Shown here piece after piece: positions 14,562 through 24,277 of a stretch of 44,090 bases of DNA. Within the stretch, counting starts at the first letter, position 1; every line of letters begins with the position of its first letter. Below the pieces are notes generated by a model. It was not told where the DNA came from and did no database searches. It saw only the letters and a program-made list of their open reading frames with translations. The translations under genes were made by a program, and so were the position numbers. Origin of the DNA: Deltaproteobacteria bacterium (lineage in GTDB: Bacteria; Desulfobacterota; GWC2-55-46; DRQE01); the NCBI GenBank assembly GCA_024278765.1, contig JAJRSM010000026.1, positions 1 through 44,090 on the forward strand, written 5' to 3'.

Positions 14562-16604
14562 GTGGCGGAAGATAATGCAATTTTAGATATGGAAAAACTC
14601 AAGGAGACTTTCTTTATTGAGTGTGCAGAACATGTAGCTACGATGGAATCGTCGATACTTGAGATGGAGGATCACCCTGATGACGAAGAGCTTATGGGAG
14701 GGCTCTTTAGGGCGGCGCATTCGCTAAAAGGTAATAGCGGGTGTCTAGGATATATGGATATCAATGGCTTTACTCATGTGTTGGAGACGGTCCTAGAAAA
14801 GGTAAAGATGGGAACGCTTAAGTGGAGTGAGACGCTGACTTCTGTGATGCTTGACTCTGTGGATGCGACCAAGCTGCTTATCGAGGCGGCAAAAGAAGAA
14901 AGAGATTGTGAGGGAGATGTCGAGAGCACTAAAGTGCGGTTGTTGGCTCTTACTGATGAGAAGCCTGTGTGTGTAAGTGTTGCAAAGGAAGAGGGTTCAA
15001 AGCAAAGCGAGGGAGGTAAGTGCGGCTCATTAGAGATACACTTCTCGCCTGACCCTGAGATACTGAAGCGCGGTATGGACCCGATAAATAAAATAATACT
15101 GGAGATCTGGGAAAGCTGCGAGGTGCTCTCGGTCTCTGTCGATACGACGCATTTACCTACGCTTGATAACATGCAGCCAGAGACCTGTTACCTGACCTGG
15201 AACGTGGTTGTCTCTGGCAGTGTTGGCAGGAGTGTTGTCGAGGACATATTCGAATTTGTGATGGATGATAGCAAGATAGAGATTACCGAGCTAGGCGGTG
15301 GCGATAGTGATGAGAGTGAAAGCGGGCTACGGGTAGTTGATGCGGAAGAGGATATAGTTGAGGAAGTTACCCCGGGCAAAACCACTACTAATGTCGGTAA
15401 AAAGACAAAGTCACAGGCAAAGAGCTCAAAGATGGGAGAGGCTACGATCAGAGTAGATACGGATAAGGTAGATGCGCTGGTTAACCTTATCGGAGAACTT
15501 CTTATAACGCAGGCAATGATTAGCCAGTTGACCAAAGATCAGCTTGGTGAGAAGGCAGCACCCCTGCAGAGAGCAGCCGTACAGCTGGAGCGAAATACCA
15601 TAGAGATGCAGGAGCGTGTGATGTCTATCAGGATGCTGCCGATAGGTAGTATCTTTGCCCGCTTCAGACGACTGGTAAGAGATTTGGCCGTGGCAAAAGG
15701 TAAGAAAATAAAGCTCGATATCTCAGGTGAAGAAACCGAGCTGGATAAGACCGTAATAGAAAAACTGGCTGATCCGTTAACGCATCTCTTAAGAAACTCG
15801 GTTGATCACGGCATTGAAAACCCGCAGGAAAGGCTTGAGGCGGGTAAAGAGGAAGAAGGGATTATAAAGCTTAATGCCTACCATGAAGGTGGCGAGGTGG
15901 TAATTAGCGTCAGTGATGACGGAGCTGGACTGAATAAGAAGAAAATAATTGCGAAAGCAGTTGAAAAAGGAGTATTGGCATCGCCTGCGGAGGTAAGTGA
16001 TGAGGACGCAAATGCCCTGATCTTTGCAGCCGGTTTTTCGACCGCCGATGTGATCTCGGATGTCTCGGGGCGTGGCGTGGGTATGGATGTCGTCAAGAGC
16101 AATATAGAAGAGATGGGCGGCTCTGTGGGTATAGAGAGTTACTACGGTGAGGGCACAAAGTTCTCGCTTAGGTTGCCATTGACGCTTGCGATAATCCAGG
16201 GGCTTATTGTAGGGATTGGGCAGGAGAAGTTTATTATTCCTATAACCATGGTGCTTGAGTCAAAAAGACCGACTCAGGAAGAGGTAAAGACGGTAGAGGG
16301 GACAGGCGAGGTGATGAGCTTCAGGGGTCATTACGTGCCGATTATCCGGCTCTATAAACTCTTTAAGATAAATCCGGTAGAGACTGATCCCTGGAATGCT
16401 ATTGTTGTTGCTATCTCGGTAGAAGGCAAGAACTACGGCCTGCTGGTAGATGAACTTGTTGGGGAGCAACAGGTTGTTATCAAAGGGCTCGGTGCCTTGC
16501 ACGGTATCGGTGGCATCGCTGGGGCGACTATCCTTGGAGATGGCCGTGTGGCACTTATTCTGGACGGCGGTGGTGTGGTAAAGAAGGCATACTCAGCAAA
16601 ATGA
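14562..16604 (+). CDS. cheA: Chemotaxis histidine kinase CheA
   Basis: The 680-residue protein has the full CheA order. An HPt domain carries His53 in RAAHSLKGNSG. A P2-like region follows at about 150-245. The dimerisation helices contain RVDTDKVDALVNLIGELLI. The ATPase domain has the N box LLRNSVDHGIENPQ, the G1 box SDDGAGL, and GFSTADVISDVSGRGVGMDV. The C-terminal CheW-like domain runs from about 545. A single HPt and no receiver show a classic CheA rather than a hybrid pilus kinase. The GTG start follows AAAGGAGG. It autophosphorylates and passes phosphate to CheY and CheB. Confidence 0.97.
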   Translation: MAEDNAILDMEKLKETFFIECAEHVATMESSILEMEDHPDDEELMGGLFRAAHSLKGNSGCLGYMDINGFTHVLETVLEKVKMGTLKWSETLTSVMLDSVDATKLLIEAAKEERDCEGDVESTKVRLLALTDEKPVCVSVAKEEGSKQSEGGKCGSLEIHFSPDPEILKRGMDPINKIILEIWESCEVLSVSVDTTHLPTLDNMQPETCYLTWNVVVSGSVGRSVVEDIFEFVMDDSKIEITELGGGDSDESESGLRVVDAEEDIVEEVTPGKTTTNVGKKTKSQAKSSKMGEATIRVDTDKVDALVNLIGELLITQAMISQLTKDQLGEKAAPLQRAAVQLERNTIEMQERVMSIRMLPIGSIFARFRRLVRDLAVAKGKKIKLDISGEETELDKTVIEKLADPLTHLLRNSVDHGIENPQERLEAGKEEEGIIKLNAYHEGGEVVISVSDDGAGLNKKKIIAKAVEKGVLASPAEVSDEDANALIFAAGFSTADVISDVSGRGVGMDVVKSNIEEMGGSVGIESYYGEGTKFSLRLPLTLAIIQGLIVGIGQEKFIIPITMVLESKRPTQEEVKTVEGTGEVMSFRGHYVPIIRLYKLFKINPVETDPWNAIVVAISVEGKNYGLLVDELVGEQQVVIKGLGALHGIGGIAGATILGDGRVALILDGGGVVKKAYSAK

Positions 16605-16674
16605 ATTGGTAGGCAGGGTTTTTAATATAGAGCGTCAGGATAAAGAAGATAATATTAAAACGGAGGATATGGTC

Positions 16675-17280
16675 ATGGCAGAGGCGCAGGATAATATAAC
16701 TGTAGGCGGTAGTGGGTGTCAGTTTGTAACCTTCTGCCTGGGTGTAGAGGAATATGGGGTGGATATCCTTAAGGTTCAGGAGATCATCGGGATAACCCCT
16801 GTGACAAAGGTCCCGTATCTACCTGATTTTATAAAGGGGGTTATAAATCTGCGCGGAATCGTTGTGCCTATAGTTGATCTCAGGCTCAGGTTTCTCCTGC
16901 CGGTCGCCGAGTATACCGACCGTACATGTGTTGTCATTATAAAGGTAGTTGAACGGGTTGTAGGGATGGTAGTAGATTCCGTAAGCGAGGTGATGGAGAT
17001 CGCAGAGGCGATGATAGATGCGGCACCATCATTTGGTCACGGAGTAAGGACTGATTTTATAGAAGGGATGGGTAAGGTAGATGAAAGGCTTATCTTGCTC
17101 TTAAATATTGAGAAGCTCTTTACCGAGGGTGAGATGCAGGAGATAAATACAGTTTCGAGTACGGATGTAGAGGCTGCGGGGATAGCAGAGACAAGTGGTA
17201 AAGCTCAGGAGCAGGCAGTAGAGGCAGAGGGATGTACAGATAGCGGGGATAACGAACTGCAGAGCCAGGATGCGGTCTAA
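16675..17280 (+). CDS. cheW: Chemotaxis coupling protein CheW
   Basis: CheW bridges receptors and CheA. The CheW fold is clear: FCLGVEEYGVDILKVQEIIG, VPYLPDFIKGVINLRGIVVP, and VDSVSEVMEI. The longest frame begins at TTG 16606, just after the cheA stop, but CGGAGG (16661-16666) sits 8 nt before ATG 16675, so I chose that start (201 residues). After the fold, from about residue 155, there is an acidic, low-complexity tail not needed for CheW function and of unknown role. It lies between cheA and two receptor genes. Confidence 0.93.
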   Translation: MAEAQDNITVGGSGCQFVTFCLGVEEYGVDILKVQEIIGITPVTKVPYLPDFIKGVINLRGIVVPIVDLRLRFLLPVAEYTDRTCVVIIKVVERVVGMVVDSVSEVMEIAEAMIDAAPSFGHGVRTDFIEGMGKVDERLILLLNIEKLFTEGEMQEINTVSSTDVEAAGIAETSGKAQEQAVEAEGCTDSGDNELQSQDAV

Positions 17281-17305
17281 TAAATAGAGCCAGGGGGTGA
17301 TGGTC

Positions 17306-18460
17306 ATGTTTGAAAAATTCTTTAATAGTGGTACGAAGGAAGATAGTTCAGATTTGGAAATATTTCGTGAGGAAAAACATAAATATGAGTGCATGCTAAA
17401 TGCATGTACGGAAAATGTATTTGTCTGTGATGCTACAAAAGAAAACACACTTTATTGGATGAATGAAACGGCAAAGCAAAGTCTGCAGGATATGAAGGCA
17501 AATCTTAGAAGTGAAATGGGTGTTGATGCCGATGCGATTATGGGCGGCAGTATACACAGGTATCATAAAGACCCTGATGCTATACGAAATATATTAAGAG
17601 ATATGGGTGCAAGCGATAAGACGCATAAGATGGATATCCCCCTTGGCAGATATATATTACAGACTCAGGTCAGACCTCTTAAGTCAACGAGCGGCGAGCT
17701 TGTAGGGTTTGTGGCTTGCTGGAAGGACGTAAGTGCTGAGCGAAGGCTTAAAGAGAAGGCTAGAAATGAAGAAAAGGCCGTAACACGTATTAGCTCTGCT
17801 GTTGAGGAGCTTACGGTCTCGGTTCATCATAACGCGGATAATGCCAAGGCCGCAAATGACCTTTCCGGCGAGGCGCGTGATATTGCGGAGAATGGTGGAA
17901 GTGTCGCTGAAGAGTTGGTCGAAGCGATGACCGAGATTAGCAAGAGTAGTAGGAAGATATCCGATATTACTACGGTTATAGACGAGATAGCCTTTCAGAC
18001 CAATCTGCTCTCGCTCAATGCCGCAATTGAGGCGGCGCGAGCCGGAGAGCTCGGCAGAGGTTTTGCAGTAGTCGCCTCTGAGGTAAGAAACCTAGCTCAT
18101 AGAAGTTCGACTGCGGCTAAAGAGATAACGGATCTTATAAAGGATAGCGTAGAGAAAGCCGCCAAGGGTGACAAGATGGCGGTAAAGACAGGCAAGACGC
18201 TTGGCGATATCGTAGGGAGTGTAAAGAAGGTCGCAGACCTTATAAGTGAGATATCAGCTGCCTCCAGCGAGCAGGCACGTGGCATCGATGAGGTCAATAA
18301 ATCTATATTACAACTGACCGATACGATAGACGGTTCAGATGGTAGTAGCCACTCACCTTCTGCTCATCCTCATGCTAGGCGGGCCGCCGGTGGGGGAAGT
18401 GCAGGTAATCTTGCTATTGCTAGCCCCAGTTCAGATGAAGAAGGGTTCGTGGAGATCTAG
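17306..18460 (+). CDS. Cytosolic PAS-domain methyl-accepting chemotaxis protein
   Basis: No membrane helix or signal sequence is present, so the receptor is soluble. The N-terminal 130 residues look like a PAS domain ([20 protein letters not shown] ... [18 protein letters not shown] ... [16 protein letters not shown]). The signalling domain follows with the tip [20 protein letters not shown]. The usual heptad C-terminal arm seems short: after LQLTDTIDG the sequence becomes Ser/His/Ala/Gly-rich for about 45 residues. The longest frame starts at GTG 17297, but AGGGGGTG (17292-17299) fits ATG 17306. A cytoplasmic redox, gas or energy signal is a family-based guess; no cofactor ligand can be identified with certainty. 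Confidence 0.88.
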   Translation: MFEKFFNSGTKEDSSDLEIFREEKHKYECMLNACTENVFVCDATKENTLYWMNETAKQSLQDMKANLRSEMGVDADAIMGGSIHRYHKDPDAIRNILRDMGASDKTHKMDIPLGRYILQTQVRPLKSTSGELVGFVACWKDVSAERRLKEKARNEEKAVTRISSAVEELTVSVHHNADNAKAANDLSGEARDIAENGGSVAEELVEAMTEISKSSRKISDITTVIDEIAFQTNLLSLNAAIEAARAGELGRGFAVVASEVRNLAHRSSTAAKEITDLIKDSVEKAAKGDKMAVKTGKTLGDIVGSVKKVADLISEISAASSEQARGIDEVNKSILQLTDTIDGSDGSSHSPSAHPHARRAAGGGSAGNLAIASPSSDEEGFVEI

Positions 18461-18527
18461 GGTAAAATCTAGAGCGGGTAATTAAGATAAATAACATTTA
18501 TATAATATGAAGGTGGGGGTAGTGACG

Positions 18528-20504
18528 ATGAAGTTCGGGATAAAATTAAAGTTGGGGGTGATTATGGGGAGCTTCGTGGTGCTTATCTTGGCGACTATCG
18601 CGGCTACCTTTTTGACGGTCAGTTCTCAAAAAAGTGATGGTACTGTTATGAATATGGCAGGTAGGCAAAGGATGCTTAGCCAGAAGATGAGCAAAGAGGT
18701 TATGGCGCTTTTGCAGGGTAAGGCAGAGGCGCAAGAGGTGCTTGCAACGGCAGCACTCTTTGATAAGAGTCTTACGGTACTTATATCAGGCGATGAAGAG
18801 CTTGGGATTCCAAGGACAAAAAACCCTGAGATCCAGACGCAACTCGGTAAGGTCAAGGGGATGTGGAAGGGGTTTGAAGCGCAGTTGATCGGGCTTGTTG
18901 ATCACGCCGATAAGAGGGTCGAGCATTATGCGTATGTATCCGGGAAAAATGAAGAACTCTTGAGAGAGATGAATAAGGCCGTAGGCTTAATAGATAAGGC
19001 AGGACTTAGTGCGCATACGTTAAATATGGCAGGCAAGCAAGGAATGCTTAGCCAGAAGATGACTAAAGAGGTTATGGCGCTTGACAATGGTGTTGGCAGT
19101 GAAAAGAAGACGCTTGCTACTGTAATGCTCTTTGGTAAGACACTTAACGGCCTGCTCAGAGGAGACAAAGATCTGGGGCTTACGGCACTTAAAAAATCTG
19201 CGATAGTAGGCCAGCTTCAAAGGGTAGAAGGACTCTGGAAACCCTTTAAAAAGAATTTAGAGGGACTAATCGAGAAGATCAATTCGATTGAAAAAAACAG
19301 GAGTTATATTCTCTCCAATAATGTGCCGCTCTTGAAAGAGATGAACAAGGGGGTCGGCATGTTTGAGGCCGTGAGTGCCGGTAAGGTCGCAAACCTTAAG
19401 AAGATGCAGGTAGGTTTTCTTTCAGCGACAATCGTTGTCTTTATTATTGCGTGGATAGTGCTAGGGAGAATCATAATAAAGCCAATTCAGGACGTTGTCT
19501 TGCTCGCCGGAAATATCGCTGATGGAGATCTGACTAAGAATGATATTGCTGTAAGGTCAAATGACGAGGTCGGCAAGCTGGCAGAGACCATGAATACGAT
19601 GAAAGGTAACCTGAACGATATGATGCAGAAGATACGAAGCGGATCGACGCGGGTAAGTAGTTCTTCTGACGAGCTGGCCGATGCCAATGCGGATTTCTCG
19701 CAACGTATAACCGAGCAATCGGGTTCGATTGAAGAGACGGCTGCGACTATAGAGGAGATCTCGGCCGGTGTAAATCAGAATGCCGATACCTGTAAAGAAA
19801 CCAATAAGATCGCTACGGATTGCCGTAATAAGGCAGAAGAGGGTGGCACGGTCATGCACAGTATGATGACATCAATAGAGGATATTAACAGCAGCAGTAA
19901 AAAGATAGCGGACATAATCAATGTGATTGAAGAGATTGCGTTTCAGACCAATCTTTTGGCCCTTAACGCAGCGGTCGAGGCCGCAAGAGCCGGAGAGCAG
20001 GGCAAGGGTTTCGCCGTTGTCGCTGTAGAGGTCAGAAACCTGGCGCATCGTAGCTCAAAGGCTGCAAAGGAGATTACAGGGCTTATCAAAGAAAATCTTG
20101 AGAAGGCTCAGGGCGGCACGCAGTACGCGCAGATGACCAAGGCCAATCTGGAAGAGATAATCGATAGTGTTAAGAAGGTAAGCGATCAGGTCGCCGAGAT
20201 AAGTGCCGCTTCAAGCGAGCAGGCCGTAGGGGTTGAGCAGGTCAATAAGGCCATCAGCCAGCTGGATCAGGTGACCCAGCAGAACGCCTCGATGCTAGAG
20301 CAGTCTACGGCAACTGGTGAGCAGATGAATGCGGAGTCGAGCAAGCTGCTTCAGTTGGTCGGGCAATTTAAGTTGCGCTCTGGCAGCAGCAGTGTATCGG
20401 TAAATGGTAAGAAAAAAGCTTCGCAAAATGTAACACACATCAAGAAAGGTGAGTCAGATGGTGCTGCGGCTTGGGTTGACGAGGCATCAAAGAAAGCAGT
20501 CTAA
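18528..20504 (+). CDS. Methyl-accepting chemotaxis protein with duplicated PilJ-type sensor domain
   Basis: A first membrane helix (about 9-31) leads to a periplasmic region with two copies of the type IV pili MCP (PilJ N-terminal) motif: NMAGRQRMLSQKMSKEVMAL near residue 42 and NMAGKQGMLSQKMTKEVMAL near 165. The second helix is at about 294-314 (FLSATIVVFIIAWIVLG), followed by HAMP and a full signalling domain with [23 protein letters not shown] 18507 begins the longest frame, but GTGGGGG (18513-18519) is spaced for ATG 18528 (658 residues). The same motif is found in NarX/PilJ nitrate- or pilus-related sensors, but the ligand is unknown. Confidence 0.92.
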   Translation: MKFGIKLKLGVIMGSFVVLILATIAATFLTVSSQKSDGTVMNMAGRQRMLSQKMSKEVMALLQGKAEAQEVLATAALFDKSLTVLISGDEELGIPRTKNPEIQTQLGKVKGMWKGFEAQLIGLVDHADKRVEHYAYVSGKNEELLREMNKAVGLIDKAGLSAHTLNMAGKQGMLSQKMTKEVMALDNGVGSEKKTLATVMLFGKTLNGLLRGDKDLGLTALKKSAIVGQLQRVEGLWKPFKKNLEGLIEKINSIEKNRSYILSNNVPLLKEMNKGVGMFEAVSAGKVANLKKMQVGFLSATIVVFIIAWIVLGRIIIKPIQDVVLLAGNIADGDLTKNDIAVRSNDEVGKLAETMNTMKGNLNDMMQKIRSGSTRVSSSSDELADANADFSQRITEQSGSIEETAATIEEISAGVNQNADTCKETNKIATDCRNKAEEGGTVMHSMMTSIEDINSSSKKIADIINVIEEIAFQTNLLALNAAVEAARAGEQGKGFAVVAVEVRNLAHRSSKAAKEITGLIKENLEKAQGGTQYAQMTKANLEEIIDSVKKVSDQVAEISAASSEQAVGVEQVNKAISQLDQVTQQNASMLEQSTATGEQMNAESSKLLQLVGQFKLRSGSSSVSVNGKKKASQNVTHIKKGESDGAAAWVDEASKKAV

Positions 20505-20534
20505 GAGGAGTAAACTGCGGGGAGGGGGAAGGTT

Positions 20535-21371
20535 TTGCCGATAAAAATGACAGATGAAGAGTTTACTACCTTTCAGAAACTTATATATGACGAGACGGGA
20601 ATAAGCCTGGCAAATGGCAAGAAAGACCTTTTAATATCCCGGCTGGCGAGAAGGTTTATAGATCTGAATGTAGGTAGTTTTTCAGAGTACTACAAAGTAG
20701 TAAGAAACGACCATAAGGAATTTATGGAACTCGTAGATAGAGTTAGTACTCATATGACCGAGTTTTTTCGTGAGCAGCCGCACTTTGACTTCTTCGAGAG
20801 TCGTTTTGTTAAGGAGATGGAAAAAAATTCTCTTAAAACAGGTCGGCGAAAGATAACGGTATGGAGCGTGGCTTGTTCAAGTGGTGAAGAGCCTTACTCG
20901 ATAGCTATGTCGATACTTGAGACGCTGGCGGTCCCGGTTAATTGGGAGATAAAGATACTGGCAAGCGATATATCAAATGGCGTCTTAGAGCAGGCAAAAA
21001 ACGGGCTGTATACGGGTGATAGAATGAAGGATATTCCCAAGTATCTCTGGAACAAGTACTTTCTTAAGGGGACCGGAGAGAATGCCGGTAACTATAAGGT
21101 CAAGGATTTTATGAGGGATATTATGATCTTCAGGCGTTTCAATCTCCTTGATAGCCAGTGGCCGATTAGAGGCGGCTTTGATGCAATATTTTGCAGGAAC
21201 GTCCTTATATACTTTGATAAAGAGATGCAGGCCGATGTTGTGAGGAAACTATGCGGGTACTTGCGCGATGGCGGTTACCTATTTCTTGGGCACTCCGAGA
21301 CATTTGTCGGCGGGGCTACCGGGTATCCGACGGTAATTCCGAGTGTCTTTAAAAAGCCCGAGTCAGAGTAG
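20535..21371 (+). CDS. cheR: Chemotaxis protein methyltransferase CheR
   Basis: CheR methylates glutamates on receptors using S-adenosylmethionine. The 278-residue protein has an N-terminal helical domain, then the SAM-binding motif WSVACSSGEEPYSIAM and the conserved CRNVLIYFD and GYLFLGHSET segments. TTG at 20535 is placed 9 nt after GGAGG (20521-20525); the alternative ATG 20547 is too far from it, so TTG is preferred. It lies 30 bp after the PilJ-type MCP and before cheB. Confidence 0.95.
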   Translation: MPIKMTDEEFTTFQKLIYDETGISLANGKKDLLISRLARRFIDLNVGSFSEYYKVVRNDHKEFMELVDRVSTHMTEFFREQPHFDFFESRFVKEMEKNSLKTGRRKITVWSVACSSGEEPYSIAMSILETLAVPVNWEIKILASDISNGVLEQAKNGLYTGDRMKDIPKYLWNKYFLKGTGENAGNYKVKDFMRDIMIFRRFNLLDSQWPIRGGFDAIFCRNVLIYFDKEMQADVVRKLCGYLRDGGYLFLGHSETFVGGATGYPTVIPSVFKKPESE

Positions 21372-21399
21372 TGCATAGTTATTATAGAGATGCCTGTAA

Positions 21400-22542
<1,143 letters not shown>

Positions 22543-22602
22543 CTAGTATAAGTCGCGATCCTACCTTAACTTGATCCTACCTTAAAGGCCCGCCCCAAAA
22601 AA

Positions 22603-22637
22603 ACACGAGGGTAAGTGCATAGCACTTACCCTCGTGT
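22603..22637. terminator. Bidirectional terminator between cheB and the trypsin-fold gene
   Basis: A perfect 16-bp stem (ACACGAGGGTAAGTGC, loop of 3, then its complement) lies between two converging genes. Read on the minus strand it is directly followed by seven T residues; read on the plus strand by CTTATCTTTTT. It should terminate both the chemotaxis operon and the minus-strand gene. Confidence 0.85.
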
Positions 22638-22683
22638 CTTATCTTTTTATATTAGAGTTGTAGCAAATGCAAACTAAAGCTTT

Positions 22684-23544
22684 TTAGCCCATTTCAAAGT
22701 CAACCTTTCTTTCCTTTAAGAAAGCCGTGATAACCTCGGTATGAACGGCCCAGCTGACGCTTAGGAACTGAGGAATCTGCATGGTCTCTTTTCCTATCGT
22801 CGTGCTTGCGTTGGTGTCAAGCGGGAGATGATGGGTCTTGCTGTGCATGCCCCATATGCGCCCTTCTGCGTCAAAGACCGGGCATCCGTTCTGCCCTCTG
22901 AGCGCGGGGGTAGAGGTCTCTATAAACTTAATCGGGATCTTGCGATCTTCCTTTGTGCGAAAGACGATATCTCTGGTGTATATGCCGTCCAGCGGACTGG
23001 TAACCAGGTTTTTAAAGTCCAGACTGAAGTTGTTTTTCTTTTCGTCATATTTGGTCGTCAGCTCTGTATAGGAAAAACCAACCTTACAAAGCTGGGTTCC
23101 TGACGGAAGATCTTTAGAAGGATCTTTAAAGACCGGGTAGTTTGTAACGGTGCTTGGGTCAAACGGGTCGAGCCTGCCAAGCAGGAGATCGGCCTCCGGG
23201 ATGACATCGAGATCGACGATCTTTTGACCATCGGTGCCAGGCCATATTGAAGAGGCCGTAATCCAGTTTGGATCGGGTACGAGCTTTTCCAGTTCTTTTT
23301 TGGCCGTCGGTGTATTCATCGACTCAAAGTTTTTTCTGTTGTTGGCCATTGTCTCTTTTTCCTGACGATGCTTTTTTAAGAGAGGTATTACCTCAAATTT
23401 ATGGGTAGCACCGAGGAACCAGCCCTCTTTATTTATGATGATGATGGTGGCACCTTCTGCCGTGATCTCGCCATTTTCCATACGTTTGCATATAATCGTA
23501 GGTTTGATGAAACCCTCTATCTTCTTAATTGCTTCCGAGAACAT
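22684..23544 (-). CDS. Trypsin-fold (chymotrypsin-like) protein with Asn in place of the catalytic Ser
   Basis: The 286-residue protein shows the trypsin-like pattern. EGWFLGATHKFEVI (His48) fits the catalytic His. EADLLLGRLD (Asp119) fits the catalytic Asp. TPALRGQNGCPVFDAEGRIWGMHSKT, read in short pieces, fits the nucleophile loop, where bacterial members normally have G-x-S-G-x-P-V. Here position 219 is Asn (AAC codon), one base from Ser (AGC). There is no signal peptide, so it is probably cytoplasmic. The ATG follows AAGGAGGAG. It is single-gene, between cheB and tadA. It may be an inactive binding protein or act by another route; function unknown. Confidence 0.75.
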   Translation of the reverse strand: MFSEAIKKIEGFIKPTIICKRMENGEITAEGATIIIINKEGWFLGATHKFEVIPLLKKHRQEKETMANNRKNFESMNTPTAKKELEKLVPDPNWITASSIWPGTDGQKIVDLDVIPEADLLLGRLDPFDPSTVTNYPVFKDPSKDLPSGTQLCKVGFSYTELTTKYDEKKNNFSLDFKNLVTSPLDGIYTRDIVFRTKEDRKIPIKFIETSTPALRGQNGCPVFDAEGRIWGMHSKTHHLPLDTNASTTIGKETMQIPQFLSVSWAVHTEVITAFLKERKVDFEMG

Positions 23545-23591
23545 AAGAAAACTCCTCCTTAATGGTCTATAACTTATAGTGGTAAATAGAA

Positions 23592-23620
23592 ACCTTAATA
23601 AATACAGGCGGAAAAGTCAA
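23592..23620 (-). promoter_or_regulatory. Weak candidate promoter of the trypsin-fold gene
   Basis: On the minus strand TTGACT (complement of 23615-23620), a 17-bp spacer and TAAGGT (complement of 23592-23597). The -10 match is poor, so this is tentative. Confidence 0.25.
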
Positions 23621-23713
23621 TTTATTAGTTTTTTTCTCTGTAAAATCAGGTAGTTACAGCTGGCCTTTAGAAGAGCTTGGGGCAGTGTTTTAATTTTTCG
23701 GCAAGATGCTTGC

Positions 23714-23743
23714 TTGACAATTCGTGGCTATAACTGGTACTCT
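23714..23743 (+). promoter_or_regulatory. Candidate promoter of tadA
   Basis: A perfect TTGACA (23714-23719), 18-bp spacer and a weak TACTCT (23738-23743). A start near 23750 would give a short leader to the ATG at 23778, supporting that start over the upstream GTG at 23724. Confidence 0.35.
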
Positions 23744-23777
23744 AAGTCCTTGGTTTTTTAGAGAATATGGGGTTGCT

Positions 23778-24245
23778 ATGGCCCGAGAGAAAGACTTGTT
23801 TTTTATGAAAAAGGCGATGGCGCAGGCAGCTAGGGCAGAGGCTTTGGGTGAGGTCCCTGTCGGTGTTGTTATCGTGCGAGACGGGCTTATAGTCGCTCGC
23901 GCATTTAACAGAAAAGAGACTGCACACGACCCGACCGCTCATGCCGAGATAATTGCCATTAGGAGGGCCGCCAGAAAGCTTGGTGCTTGGCGTCTGGACA
24001 GTTGCCAGTTATATGTTACCTTGGAGCCGTGCGTGATGTGCATGGGTGGGCTTATTCAGGCTAGAATCGGTAGGCTTATATACGGAGCAACAGATGCGAA
24101 GGCCGGTGCTTGCGGTTCACTCTATGACCTGTCGAGTGATAACCGTCTTAATTATCGTTTTTCAGTGACCAGTGGCGTTATGCAGCAAGAGGCCAGCGAG
24201 CAGTTAAGGGTTTTTTTTAGGGCACTAAGAAAGAAAAATAAATAG
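23778..24245 (+). CDS. tadA: tRNA-specific adenosine deaminase TadA
   Basis: TadA converts A34 to inosine in the anticodon of tRNA-Arg(ACG). The 155-residue protein carries the zinc/catalytic motif DPTAHAEIIAI (His55 ligand, Glu57 proton shuttle) and LEPCVMCMG (Cys85, Cys88 zinc ligands), plus the tRNA-binding FNRKETAHDPTAH segment. The open frame extends back to GTG 23724, but those 18 extra residues include no family feature and overlap the candidate promoter, so ATG 23778 is chosen. The mutase gene follows after 32 bp. Confidence 0.93.
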   Translation: MAREKDLFFMKKAMAQAARAEALGEVPVGVVIVRDGLIVARAFNRKETAHDPTAHAEIIAIRRAARKLGAWRLDSCQLYVTLEPCVMCMGGLIQARIGRLIYGATDAKAGACGSLYDLSSDNRLNYRFSVTSGVMQQEASEQLRVFFRALRKKNK

Positions 24246-24277
24246 GTTTTTTTGATATTAACAGGGGGAAGTAAGTT

